Of a stretch of 64,000 nucleotides of DNA, positions 1-11,732 are shown one piece after another. Positions within the stretch are counted from its first letter, which is position 1. Every line of letters begins with the position of its first letter. The DNA is taken from assembly GCA_033297205.1 (NCBI GenBank), contig MU859097.1, positions 62,001 through 126,000 of the forward strand, written 5' to 3'. The notes beneath the pieces are model-generated. The model saw only the letters and a program-made list of their open reading frames with translations, made no database searches and was not told where the DNA came from. The DNA is from Pseudoneurospora amorphoporcata. Taxonomy: Eukaryota > Ascomycota > Sordariomycetes > Sordariales > Sordariaceae. A program made the translations under genes and the position numbers.

Positions 1-101
1 CCTGTGTATGTAGTTGCTTCCAAGCGAAAAGGTCTACTACACTCCAACTACGGGAAAAAAAGTATACCTTACCTACCGCATCAAGATCATCAACAACATC
101 C

Positions 102-476
102 ATGTACCGCCAACCTAACGCATCCACCTACCCTTCCGACAACCGTCGGTCATCCCAATCCCAGTCCCAAGCCCCCCTATTCTTCTCTCAAAACAACAGG
201 AACAAAGACACCGCAAACCTTCGCACACGGGGAAACATGGACAACTACCGCCAACAAGCCACGACCGTCAAAAGCCCGGAGACCAGGTGGCGGAAGTTAT
301 TAAAGAACATCATCTGCTTCCCGCTGATGCTGCTGAGCGGATATATCATTCTGGGAATCATATTCGGGGTGGCCGTTTATACTCTTGGCTGTGAGATTCC
401 TGTTACCCTTTTGAGAGCGGGGATAAGGATGCTGGTTTGGGCCGGGTGTTTGCTGACACTTGTTATTATGGGTTAA
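102..476 (+). CDS. small putative two-helix membrane protein, unknown function
   Basis: The single-exon reading frame gives 124 aa. The first ~60 residues are polar and rich in Ser, Gln and Asn. They are followed by two hydrophobic stretches, about residues 68-95 and 104-124, the second reaching the stop. This predicts a small tail-embedded membrane protein with a cytosolic N-terminus. I recognise no family. A shorter start at the internal Met codon at 236 (MDNYRQ) would keep both hydrophobic segments. The start lies close to the window edge, so an upstream exon cannot be excluded. The main support is the hydrophobic pattern, and the frame could still be spurious. Confidence 0.4.
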   Translation: MYRQPNASTYPSDNRRSSQSQSQAPLFFSQNNRNKDTANLRTRGNMDNYRQQATTVKSPETRWRKLLKNIICFPLMLLSGYIILGIIFGVAVYTLGCEIPVTLLRAGIRMLVWAGCLLTLVIMG

Positions 477-3400
477 ACTAGTGCTGGTCATGGCTGACAA
501 GTATGGAAAGTGTAGATGGAGTCATTCCGAGTGGTATTGCTCGAGGCAGATGGGGGGATTTTGGGATAGGTGATGGACTTGGGGATAGTGGGAGTGCGTA
601 GGACTGAGATTGACTGGCGGTATCTCCGGGTCGTTGACTGGCATATGGATAGGAGCAATCCAGACTTGATCGTTTTCGAGTGTCCGATAGTGGCTGCATT
701 GCGTTTGGTGATCAAGTAAAAGCCGACATGAGGCCTGAATGGCAGATGGCACAGTACGAGATAACAGGGCGAAGAGCTGACGGCAGCTGAGATGCAGATA
801 AAATCCGAGACGGGGCTTGACCAGTTCGGGTATGATATTCTCCGTCTCGGAATATTTTGTAGCCAAAGCAGTCAGGGTCCCCGCTTTTTGAGACCCGCGA
901 ACCTTGCATGACTCTCCTCCAATCCCCAGTCACAATGCCAGAACAACGCCGGCGCCATGCCATACCCATGCCATTCAGCACAACGCCAGCTCGCCAAGAT
1001 GACACCATTCCCATTTCGTCGCCGCGATTCACAGCAATTCCCGTTTCGGTTTGGAATTCTGATACCTTCAGGATCGACCACAACTAACTAGCTAGCTGCG
1101 AGGAATCCTTCCCAGTGCGTAATCGCTCCAAACCCCATTGACTAGTGTACGAGACGGGCGACAAGTGTTTGGATAGTCTCAGATCGTGTCATAGGAGCTT
1201 TCTCTGTCAGTCGTCACTAGTTCAGCTGCAAGCAACGACGATCATCACCTACGAGATGCAAGTGATGGCCACGTCAAAGATGGACCCTTATGGACCCTTT
1301 TACCAGTCAAACGACCATCCTTTGCCCCGATCCTGGTGAACGTATTCATGATGGTGAGACATCATCAAGGAAAATCCGCCAGAAAAAGAAAAGAAAGCGA
1401 CAATGATATCCCTGGCGCCCTCTTTGCCTTGCGCTTGACCGTCCGTCCCAGCGCAATGGGTGCCGTGGCCGTGGTGGCTGCCGACCTCCGCCGACAATGG
1501 GCGATTGCCTGTCGATGATCATTATAGCGCCTTTTGTTATCAACCTCACGCTGCACCTCCAACGAGCTGAGCATCACCACAAGCTTTTGCCAAGGTCAAA
1601 ATGAGCTTCGGAATATTCAAAGCGAATACCTAAAGCGAGCTGCGGAATCGAAAACCGTCAGACATGTTACCAACACTTGTCCGGGTCTGGACTCTGAAGA
1701 CTTACTGTGGAGTTGTTCTGCCAGTTTGAGTCAAGGTAGAGGTAATAGAGCAAGCCACAAGAGAAGTCGGGATCAACTACAGGCGAGTGTCTAGACAGGC
1801 CTTCATGGGAGGCCATTCCCGTAACAGTGAGATTGCGTCAGTCGTCACTCGAAGTCTTGGGTATCTCACTGGTTGGTCTCTCCATCATCTGTCGAGGTAC
1901 CTACAAAGACAAGCTCTCGGTAGATGTATCTTCACAGGGGCAGCCACCTCCACGGAATTACGGCATCACATCGACCAACCTCAATCTACGGATCGTTGCC
2001 CCGTCTCGGTGCCGGCATGGCAGTGTCTGCCTGTCTGCATGTCCCATATCTGTCCGTCCAACCCTGCGATAGTACTTTTGTACCACCACTCCAAGCCCCC
2101 CACCCACCCATGTCTGCACAGCAGGGGACAAGACTTCAAATTCCCTTTTCGTACGACCTCCAATGGCATGGGCCGATGAAGCATGGCCATCCAAGTGGTC
2201 GGTCGGTCGGCCCATCCTAGCACTCGTACACTTGCCCACTCACTTGCTGGACCTGTGGCTAGTGGTGCTTCTTCAAGTCGAGGATATCCACAGACAATAC
2301 CACATAGCCGGACGGTAGGTACCTACCATTGCCGCATTTCCTGATCAAACTTACACCCACACCAACTTGGCAAAATATCCTAGCAATATGCTGGCCTAAT
2401 GCTGGCTCAATGCTGAATGTAATGGTCCTGGCACTGCGGATGGATGTGGTAGCAGGTTACATTTGCCCGCCCCGTCCGTCCGTCCGTCTGCAATGCAACT
2501 TTGAACTTTTTTGCTCGACATTCATTTATTCGGCACACCGCTGCTTGTTCATACTTTGAGAACTCTCAAGGTGGGAGAATCGCGGTGTGGTGGTGGAAGC
2601 AGATGATTTATAGTGATCGGCCGGATTGTTACCTACCTCCCGTTCGTGGGTTGTTGTTGCCAAAAGGGACAACTCCCATACCCTTCGGTAGGTAAGTTTG
2701 TAATAACCAGCTGAATGGAACATGAAAGTTACGAAATTACCAAACAGAAACTCCGATCCGTCACCGAAATAAAGGTAGGTAAGGTAGGTACCCACGACCG
2801 ATACCACGCCGCTTCCTGCTGTTTGGCTTCCTGCTGGCTTCGCGCCTTGCGCCAGCCCATCCTTCTGCACGGCTTTCTGCAAGTCCTCAAGCCAGCGCCC
2901 TGCCTACCTAGGTAGGTAGCTAGGCCCATGCTGATAACCTGGCTCAGTCAGGTCTTCTGGTACACTCGATGTCTGTCTGGGTGCCTGGACGCCTGCAAGC
3001 CACCCGACCACCGACCGGGCCTTTCTTTTGTCAAACAGCAGCAGTATAGCATGGCATGGCATGGCGCTGGCTTGGGGACTTGCAGCTAGGTAGGAGGCCT
3101 GGAATGCAGCCATGATGTCCTGTCCTTCGGTTACACCCTCACGAACGATCAAGCATGAGCTGTTATGAATGGACGCCTTTTTTATGTTGTGAGATGGACC
3201 GTCTGTACATAGACGATGGGTAGCCGGAAGGAAGTGCGAGTCCAGATATGGTACAAGGTAACGCGAGCAGGTGGTCTGAGCTAGATGGACTGGATCTCGG
3301 CGAAAAAAAAGAAAAAAGAAAGGCCAAGCAAGTTCTTTGAGTGGTCATCGTTATGGCTCCCCCAAGATGGTCAATTGCAATGCTGGCTGACTGGCAAAGA

Positions 3401-3523
3401 AGTGAGAAGAGGACGATTACTCTCTCTAGTCACCGCAGCATGCATGACATCAAAGTCCCCGTATCGTAATATCCATTGCCATCAACGTGCTGACTTCTTC
3501 ATGATAAGAAGACTAGAACGAGT

Positions 3524-3574
<51 letters not shown>

Positions 3575-3997
3575 TTGATGAGTTTTTACCTATAATTGTC
3601 TCTCTTAACGTCCGACCTGCCAAAAGAATATACAGAATACCATACATACATAGTAGCGGAAGCACGCACACCAAACAAGAGGGGTGATTGAAAGACAACG
3701 CACACGTTTATTAGCCACTTGACAAAAGAAAGAGCGAGCTATATAGAGAGAGAGAGAGGTGTTTGTATCTAAGCAATGGTATCATCATCAAGTCGTCATC
3801 ATCATCATCATCGTCATCATCCTGATAACCGACTCCCCAAATCCCCATTCCAGTTAACGTAGGTATCATTAAATCATTGAATGGCAGCCATGCATGGTCC
3901 CGAACCAAGTCGTCGTCGAAACCACCCACAAAAATCCAAACAGAAAAAGAGAAAAAGGCAACGTTTTGTCCACCTTCCTTCCCTCTTTCAGTCTTTG
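477..3997. other. intergenic, about 3.5 kb, no supported gene
   Basis: No reading frame here shows a recognisable domain or coherent splicing. The stretch contains clusters of TACC/GGTA short repeats (about 2640-2930), a 49-base T tract at 3525-3573 and an ATC-rich microsatellite at about 3783-3822. The last part is probably 3' flank of the zinc-finger gene that ends at 3998. Confidence 0.6.
3525..3573. repeat. T49 homopolymer
   Basis: An uninterrupted run of 49 T lies about 430 bp beyond the stop codon of the minus-strand zinc-finger gene. On that gene's strand it reads as poly(A). No target-site duplication or element end is visible, so a slippage-grown microsatellite is the simplest reading. 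Confidence 0.9.
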
Positions 3998-6229
3998 TCA
4001 GAAGTTACCCATACCAAGGTACTCATCCCCAAAATCTTCACCCTCCCCATCAAAGTCGAACGTCTGCTGCTGCGTATGCACCACAATCTCCTGCTTCACC
4101 TGAACCATCTGATCATCCTCTTGTTGTTCTCTCTTCACAGCAGCCTCCTTAGCCGACCTGTTCTTGACCTGGTTAGGTCTCGTCCTTCCACCCCTTCCTA
4201 CTCCGCACCCGCGACCGCGACCGTGGCCGTGATGGCTGTTTCTGTTTCCGTTCCCGTTCCCACCGCCGTGGCCTCGGCGTCTGATCGGATCTCTGGTAAC
4301 CCATTCATCTCCCTCTTCCTCAACTCCCCTGGTCCCAGTCCCAGTCCCCGTCTTGACGCGCTTGACAATGATTCCCACTTCGCGACTACTAGCCCATTCG
4401 GTGAGGGTTGTGTCGGTTTCGCTGCCGAATTCTACCTTGTCTTGATCCCCATTACGTTCTGTAATATTTGCGGATAAAGAGGCAGAAGAAGCAGCAGCAG
4501 CAGCAGCATACTTTTCCAAATGCTTAGCGACATGTTCCATCCGCTGATCCCACGCCTCGGTGCCCTTGAAGGGACCGTGCGTGCAGCTGGGGACGGGACA
4601 GCGCATGTAAGTCGGCAAAGAGCAGCGCTTGACTGCGGCGCGGGATCGTAGGCTTTCGATGTAGGTGGTTAGTTCTTGGGCTGTGGCTGTGGCTGTGGCT
4701 GTGGTGTCGTTTGCGTGGTTCAGGGTCGAGGAAGAGGAGGGCTTCTTGTTGTTGTTGTTGTTGGTTGTAGATTCCTTTCCAAGGTGGGCTAGGTGAGAAG
4801 GAAGATGCATCCTCCTCACATGCTGCGTGTATAAATCCTTTCTGTTGAAAATCGCACCATTCGGCAACCGCGGCATGTCGTCTTCGTCGTCGTCGTCGTC
4901 GTCCTGCCCAGTAACCATAACCTGCGCACTGCTGCGACGGCCAGCTCGCGACCACCCACTAGCTCCTTTTGTTGTTGGTGTTGTTGTTGTTGTCCACGAT
5001 GTAGAGCCAGGCAGGTTGTTATCAACACTAGCACACTCCCCCTCCCGACAAAGCCAGTACTCTAACACCAAATGCTGACTGGCCACATGTCTCTTCCACT
5101 CGTTCTTGCTACCGAAGGTAGAATCGCAGCCGGCAAAAGAAAAGACGCAGATGAACGGGCGGGAATGCTGTTTCTTGATATGGGCGTCTAGAGAGGGCTG
5201 GTCTTTGAAGCCGTGCGAGGAGTGGGATTGTTGGCAGGGTGGGTGGGGGCAGAGGAGAGTACCCCTAGAAGAATTGGGGGTTAGACTTAGGGCTTTGGAC
5301 TTGGCTGTGGATGGTTGGCTTTGGTGTTGGGGCCCGTGAGGGCGGTGGGTGTTGGTGGTGAGGGGAGAGTGAGAGGAGGTTGGGGGGCGGCCGCGGCGGG
5401 CTGGTGTGGTTCTAGGTTTAGTGGCTGTTGATGGAAGAGACGCGGTCCGCTTGGTGGTTGGGAGGTACTCATCGTCGTCGGCGTCGGCGCTCCTGGTCCT
5501 CTTCAGGTTGAGCGGAGGGGTAGTTGGTGATTGTTCCTCGACCTTCTCCTGAGATGTAGGTACAGGGTAGTGGTTGACGACTGGCTTGGTGCAGTCAACT
5601 ATAGGCGAGGTGTGCTGCTGCATCTGCTGCATCTGCTCCATGTCACACCCGGCGGACGCGCCACCAGTCGTGTAACTCTCCCAGCTGTTGACACGTTGAG
5701 GCAAGGTGAACAACTCGGGGGTACTGGTGTCGCTGTCGTAGCCGTCCAACTGTCCGGTTGAGTTAACGTCCATGGGGTTGACAAAGGTACCCAGGCCCAA
5801 GCCGGCGAACTGGACACTGTGATTCTGGGAGAAGCCAATGTCCTCAAAAGGCAGAGGCTCTTGTAGAGGTGATCGGATTTCGCAGTAGGCAGACAGTTCG
5901 GTGTTGGTGTCGGCCGGTGGGCTTTGTGCACTTCCGGATGCTTCGGAAGCCTCGAAGGTGGAAAAGGGGCTGTTGTAGCGGACCTGGTGGAACATGGAAG
6001 GCATGAAAGTTGCCTGTTGTGGCATGTCGGGGTTGAAGAACATTGTCTGTTGATCTTCCTTGAACTGGCGTTGCATTGGCTGGTGTTGATCCATGGTGGT
6101 TGGGTAGACGGCCGGTGGTGTTAGACTTTGCAGCATGGGGTCGATGAGTGTGTCCTCCATCCTGTTGTATGGATATTGCATGTGCTGATAGTTGTAGCTG
6201 TCGTTCGAGAAGAACCACGGGTTGGTCAT
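3998..6229 (-). CDS. C2H2 zinc-finger transcription factor (743 aa)
   Basis: A single-exon frame with its first ATG at 6229; upstream in-frame codons have no ATG before 6229. The N-terminal third is Gln/Pro/Ser-rich, as in fungal activation regions. A basic, AT-hook-like RRGRPP lies near residue 280. A C2H2 array follows at about residues 327-386: CPHPPC...H...H, then a finger containing FGSKNEWKRH and the downstream LEYWLC signature of a fungal-specific C2H2 family. A further Cys/His segment (CPVPSC...H...H) lies near residues 560-590. The C-terminus is Gly/Arg/His-rich and probably disordered. It is most likely a nuclear DNA-binding regulator. The target genes are unknown. It shares its finger signature with the regulator at 12915-15986. 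Confidence 0.85.
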   Translation of the reverse strand: MTNPWFFSNDSYNYQHMQYPYNRMEDTLIDPMLQSLTPPAVYPTTMDQHQPMQRQFKEDQQTMFFNPDMPQQATFMPSMFHQVRYNSPFSTFEASEASGSAQSPPADTNTELSAYCEIRSPLQEPLPFEDIGFSQNHSVQFAGLGLGTFVNPMDVNSTGQLDGYDSDTSTPELFTLPQRVNSWESYTTGGASAGCDMEQMQQMQQHTSPIVDCTKPVVNHYPVPTSQEKVEEQSPTTPPLNLKRTRSADADDDEYLPTTKRTASLPSTATKPRTTPARRGRPPTSSHSPLTTNTHRPHGPQHQSQPSTAKSKALSLTPNSSRGTLLCPHPPCQQSHSSHGFKDQPSLDAHIKKQHSRPFICVFSFAGCDSTFGSKNEWKRHVASQHLVLEYWLCREGECASVDNNLPGSTSWTTTTTPTTKGASGWSRAGRRSSAQVMVTGQDDDDDDEDDMPRLPNGAIFNRKDLYTQHVRRMHLPSHLAHLGKESTTNNNNNKKPSSSSTLNHANDTTATATATAQELTTYIESLRSRAAVKRCSLPTYMRCPVPSCTHGPFKGTEAWDQRMEHVAKHLEKYAAAAAASSASLSANITERNGDQDKVEFGSETDTTLTEWASSREVGIIVKRVKTGTGTGTRGVEEEGDEWVTRDPIRRRGHGGGNGNGNRNSHHGHGRGRGCGVGRGGRTRPNQVKNRSAKEAAVKREQQEDDQMVQVKQEIVVHTQQQTFDFDGEGEDFGDEYLGMGNF

Positions 6230-9200
6230 CTTGACGAACTGTGGCAGATGCACACGTCACGAATGATATGGTGATCTTGTAACAGGAACGAGAAAAGGGA
6301 GAAAGGGAGTCAGTAGATATGAATGTTGAGGTATGATCAACTCTGCTACCACTTTGATGTTGGCTGAAGAGTAAGGTTGAAAAAGAAAAGGCGTGACATG
6401 AAGGAAAGCTGGAGGGGGCCCATGGACGTATTATATGACAGTGTAAGTGGACTGCGACTGAGAGTCAAAGGGTCTTTTGCATCTGCAAAGGAAAGGGAAG
6501 GACTCGCCAGGTTGTACCACTACACAGTGGACCAAACTGAAGTACAAGCAGACCTCAAAAATCTCAACAGAGACAATATGCGCCTGAATTGGAAGTTTGA
6601 TAGGTAAAATGCCAAGACCCAGTACTGTGATACGGCGGCTAAGGTACCTTGACAAGTACTAGGGAGAGGGGAGGGCCTCAGGTGGCTCAGCCACTGGTAA
6701 CGACTCGAGGAAGGCCTCTCACCACGCTCGTCTTACACACATCAGAAGCTTGACCCGATCAGGAAAGGGCCGGTTACCGGGGCCCCAGTTGTCTGAACAA
6801 TATATTGTATGGGGGGGTTTCTGTGGATTTGGACCCATTGTCTGTCAAGTTGGTGCTTACTGCGCCGCCCCAGGGACAACTCAGCAGTTTTTCGGTCCTG
6901 TAATTATCATCAGGTCCACATTTTGGACTTTGAGAGCATTTGGAGAGGTACTTGGAGATGTCGATACGTACCTCTGCAGAGGCCATACATAGGCATCCAT
7001 GAGATCTTTTGTCTCGGGGGTTGGTTGCACATGGAGATCTTGTCGAATGTGAGCATCGATACGTGCTCAAACACCAGTTTGTAAGACTGTGTAATGGTTC
7101 GCGCACCATGAGATAAACATGGAGGAACCAAGGACTCGTACATCAACACTGGGTATGGGGAGTACAGAAGTTGGACATCAAGCCCAACCGCTGTCTGGGG
7201 TGATACGGTTGACGAAGACTGTTGCTGCTGTCAACTGTCAACTTGAATGGCTAAAATTGTGCATTGCGGCTCTTGATGCAAGTGGTGTCTGGTCGTGAGT
7301 TGTCTTTGAGCATTGCTGCTGGCTGCGCTGCAATACTTTGGATCTTCGAGGCCTGGAAATAAGACGGGGACTTTTTACCGCTCTGAAGCTGTTGGTATAC
7401 AAGACGAGCAACACGAAGAGTCGTATGGCTTGTTGATAGCGGCTTGCGCCAACTTGCGAAGCTGGTGGTGTCTTGTTAATGGTCGGTATTGCTCCAAGTT
7501 CGCAATTTGATCCTTCCTTGTGTCAAGGAGTGCATGGAGTCTCAGGCCGGAGCGCGCTGGCAAGAGCCATGATGTCTCGCTGCCTTGTCCGGACAGAGTC
7601 TTGAGGATATTCTGGTGTAGAGGGGGGCGGTGTTTTCCGGGATGGTTCCAAGTACCGCAAGTATCCAGACTTGTCCTTGTTGCTGACTTGGAGATACAGT
7701 CCGGGTACGCGAGCTTCAAGAGTAGATGCCCAAATCGCGGGTGAGTTTTGGGAAGAGCTATGGTCGCATTGCAGCATAGCTGGTGTGGCTGGTGCCCAGC
7801 TGGGGTTTAATGTTGAGGAATCGCGGCGGCCAAAAGAGGAAATGGTCAAACCCTCTAAAAGGCCGCTTCATGATTGGATGGCATTGTCGCGGGTGGAAAA
7901 GTCTCGTACTGTGGTGAATGCAAACACCATGCTCCGTTTTCTTCAGATAATTTCGCAGTGACCCAACCTGTAGCTCTGCAGAAGGCCATTGATGTGGTGG
8001 TCGCCCGTCAACCCCTAAAAGGAGCAGTTGGGGTGGCAGAGACGCCGAATCCCATTTCAGCCCACAAGACATTTGAGTCCCTTTGTGTCCTCACCGCCAT
8101 GCATCCCAACCAGATGGACATGGCCAGAAAAGCCACTTTTGAGTCTTGGGCGTTTTCTTCCCGCGCCGCCTCTTAGCATGGCGCCTCTGTATGGTGCCTC
8201 TTGGCGAGCTGAAGCCATACGGGACGATGCCGGGTTTAAAGGATGGTGGTTATGGTGTGCCAGCGCCTCGAGTTGCAGAGGCCCCAGAGGGTGGTTGATC
8301 GACGACTGGGTCGGCCCATTCAAAGACATGGCGTTTCTGTTTGTGTAACTGCGTCAGCCATCAGGTTGGGTATCCGGAGGCCACTGCCACAATGGGTTAG
8401 ATGCTGCGGTTTACCCAAACCACCACGGATGAGATATCATCATGACTTGTAAAGTTCTCTCGCCATCAGCAGTCCGGCAACGTGAGGGAAAACATGCAGC
8501 CAGCATGATGCCCGCGCCGGGATTCGACTTGGACAAGTGTTTGTTGGTTTGTCGCTCACTTCTCACTCCAGCCATGCAAGTCATTCCACGACAGGCAAAT
8601 TGCGTTATGCCTGGCTTCAGGAACCTGCTTCTTGTATGGTCAAGTTTCGGTGAGCCAGCATGGCTTCATTGGACGGGACTGATTGCTGTCGAACCTGAGT
8701 GGGCATCATCCATAGAAATGGTTGCCTCGTTTGCCTTTCCATTTTCTGAAAGGTAGAGGTAGGTAACGAACGAGTTGGTAAATGGCTGTTACGGTCCATT
8801 ACCTTGTAAATTACCCGTCGCTACTCCACTTTTCCTCCGCAGCAGCCATATGTGGATGTGGATGTCGGTCCCAGGAGGACGGGAGAGCCTCCCTGGCCTT
8901 CAACAACTCCGCTCTGGACGACATCCCCTCCGATCCTATTCACAACTCCTGCATCCATAGGTTCCCCCCAGACCGCCCTACCCGGTGTGAACTGGGGACT
9001 AGTGCCATCCCACCGGTCATGCCAAGCCGTGACAGCCAAGTTTCATGATCAGCAACTTACTTCTCCCAAGGATTTCGGACATGCCAACTACGCCGAACAA
9101 CAAACCCATGTCCTGCTGAACCCAACCTCACATGCTCGGCGATCACCTTCAAGCCTTTCGAACACTCGAGGCGCGGTTCCGACGAACGTAGCACAAGTCG

Positions 9201-10354
9201 AATTCCAAGCGAGCAACTTCCCCAACTTCTCCAGTTCCTCCCCCATCATGATCGCCCCATCCTTTTTTTGGCCGGCGCGTGAGCATTACACAGAGCAGCA
9301 CAGTCAGTGTCAGGTAACACAGCAAAAGGTACCCGTAGGGCAGGGCAGACATGCACGAAAACCGCCGACTTCGACCGAGCTATGGATTCGGCATAGCGCA
9401 CCACCACATCGTGCAGATACCTACGATTCCCCATTTATCAAGGTGCCCATAAATAAATAATATCAAGTTTGGGGATTATTCCTACTGATCACAGCAGCGA
9501 TATGGTTTTAGGCACATATGCCAGGTACAGGGAATGCAGGACGATGAGGTTTCTACCCGCTGCCTGCTACGCCTAGCGCGAGTGTCACAGTTACCTACGA
9601 AAGAGAAGCATGTCGATATATGTATGGCTTTGTGATAGTTTACATGTCACGTTGCTTGAACCCCCAAGTTACACGAGATGGATGGGTTGCTCAAACTACT
9701 TCAAAGGGCAGAAGAAGCGCGGCGAGAAATGGAAGGTGAGCGATCCTGTCTGTGGCTACTACCTACCTACCATCTGAGGACCTACTGGCCGGCGACGGCA
9801 AGGCAAGCACTACCTAGCCTCACTCCTCCTCAACCTCTATGCTTCCGGGCCCCACCTTCCTTCCAATGTACACCTTCGAAGCTGAACACCTCTTACAATG
9901 GTTGTACAAAACAAAAGAAAGAAAAAGAAAAAAAAAAAAAAAAATAGAGAAAACAAAGGTTGCCAGCATCCCGGGATACCGTCGTTTAGCATCCTCCATC
10001 CATCCACCACAGGAAAGCCTACAACATTCTCAACATTCTCGAAACCGGAAAAATGGGGAACGGACATTGTAAGATTTGAAGCGCATTCGCGAGGCCGTCG
10101 ATCTAGGTACCTAGGTAGTTCTGGATATTGACCCTCGCTCGCTCAATCTTATTTATCCAGGACGCTGAATCATTAGGTTGTCAAAGCTGGTTACCTACCT
10201 ACTTACTGCTTGGACATAGGAAAAGAGGACGACATGCACCAGGGCCGGCAACGTCCGAATCGATCGATGTTGGCTACACGAACCCCTCGCAGTAACGGGA
10301 GAGCCCGGCGGAGATGATGGGGAACTGAAATCATCAAATCCGAGAGTGGGAAGG
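6230..10354. other. intergenic, about 4.1 kb, no supported gene
   Basis: The first part is the promoter and leader of the minus-strand zinc-finger gene. The remainder holds only short, incoherent frames on both strands. An A-rich stretch lies near 9905-9945. GGTA/TACC repeats occur near 9760 and 10105-10205. I see no RNA gene or element. Confidence 0.55.
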
Positions 10355-11032
10355 TTATGGAGCCCTAGAGAGCTCGTTCTGGGAACAGTTGGGACAAGAG
10401 GCGACGGCGCAGCGGACTACATCTCTCAGCATTGCATCTCCATTGAAGGTCACGAGATCTGCGGCAGCCACGCCGAACTGAGCGAGAGCGGTAGTATTGG
10501 TCGGTGTCGGTGGACCGAGGGAGAGACTGCTGTTCTGGATCGTCAGGGCTGCGGACGAAGTGGTGATACAATAGGTCAACGTTGAAAGGGGGCCAAAGTG
10601 GAGGGAGCTATCGAGGCATGCTTGAGAGCAGTTCAATGGTGCACCAGGGTTGCCGCTGCTCGTTATCGGATCAGCCGAATTGGAGATTTGACAACCGCCT
10701 GGAATCAGGTATTTAGTCCATGCAGTGATGTACTTCTGTGACGGATTCGATGCTGAGGTTGTATTTCTGACAAGATCTAAGCCGTCCGTTATGCTCGTGA
10801 AGAGAACCTCGTGCGTTTTATTTAGGGGGATTGTATGGTGTTAGGGTAGCCTGAGGAAGTTGTCGGGACGGAGTTGGACGTCGTCTCTGATGGTCAGTTT
10901 TGATGGCGGCATTTCAATATCACGCGCAGAAACCTCTGCATTCGAGATGTAATGATGAGATGAGACACTGACACCTATTCTAGCCGGGATCAAAAGAGAT
11001 GTAAACCTACAGGCTAGCCTATATGATAGAAT
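10355..11032 (-). pseudogene. relic of a Cys-rich, glycosylated-looking protein, interrupted by one stop
   Basis: On the minus strand one frame stays open for 226 codons except for a single TAA at 10841-10843. It begins after a plausible splice acceptor (CTTAG) just above 11032. The encoded text looks like a real extracellular domain: several N-glycosylation sequons, regularly spaced cysteines (NCSQAC, LTYC, RCAVASC) and little low complexity. The stop is one C-to-T change from a Gln codon in a CpA context, as RIP would produce. No good start or 3' exon is seen. Hydrophobic sequence on the same strand at 11271-11732 might be an upstream exon. I do not recognise the family. Alternatives are an unusual intron across the stop or a sequencing error. 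Confidence 0.4.
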
Positions 11033-11270
11033 CTAAGGACATAACAGGTCCTCCACCCCGACACAAACCCCAACATTGCTTCGTGTCGACCTGGGCCTTG
11101 CTCACCATGAAGTCCATGGGAAATTTGGGGGAAGCTTCCGCAAAGCTGTGCCCGCGGGTGAGTCTGGTAACCGATATTCATTGTGCGGCGTAGCGGGAGC
11201 TGAGTGGGATTATAGAGCTATGGTATTCTGTCGGCAGTTCATCCTTTTTGCTCGGGTCTTGTAAGTCGGA

Positions 11271-11732
11271 TTATCTGGGGGGTGGAGTGATCGCGATACA
11301 GCACGGGATAAATCCAACCAAGCGGCAGCTGCGCAGAAAGTCCCGAGGGCTTAGGATGCATCCGCAGAGAGAGGTAGAGGAAGTGAGATTGTGCAACGAG
11401 GGGACATAGTTTGAATGGTCTAGAAAGAAATGGAAGAGGTCGGCCAATCCTCCGCTCAATACCCTCTCGAACGAAACTCTGGGGGAGGAACAGCCCGAGA
11501 CAGACAGACCGCTGGAGCCTTCGCGCCTTCCATAGAGTACTTGCATGTGTGAAAGCCGGCCATAGAAGGCGCGACAGCCTGGAAGATACCTCCATGCACC
11601 CAACACTCCACCCAAAAATGCTGCCATGAAAAAAGTGAACTGGACAAAGACCGCTTCGAAAGTGGGAAGGATGATGGATAACATATTATAAAGGTCTGCA
11701 ATCTTGCAGACCAAATTAACTAGGCAAAACAC
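11271..11732 (-). other. possible upstream exon of the 10.3-11.0 kb relic, with a membrane segment
   Basis: A 153-codon minus-strand frame begins with a strongly hydrophobic region (about residues 15-45) ending in GGVLGAWRYL, which resembles a transmembrane helix. The second half looks random. It lies directly upstream of the relic coding stretch on the same strand. Joining the two is speculative because no clear donor/acceptor pair links them. Confidence 0.2.

Noticed and set aside
3881..4477. 198-codon plus-strand frame
   Set aside because: It lies antisense to the zinc-finger gene's C-terminus and consists of translated repeats.
8852..9460. 202-codon plus-strand frame
   Set aside because: Random-looking composition, no motif and no splice support.
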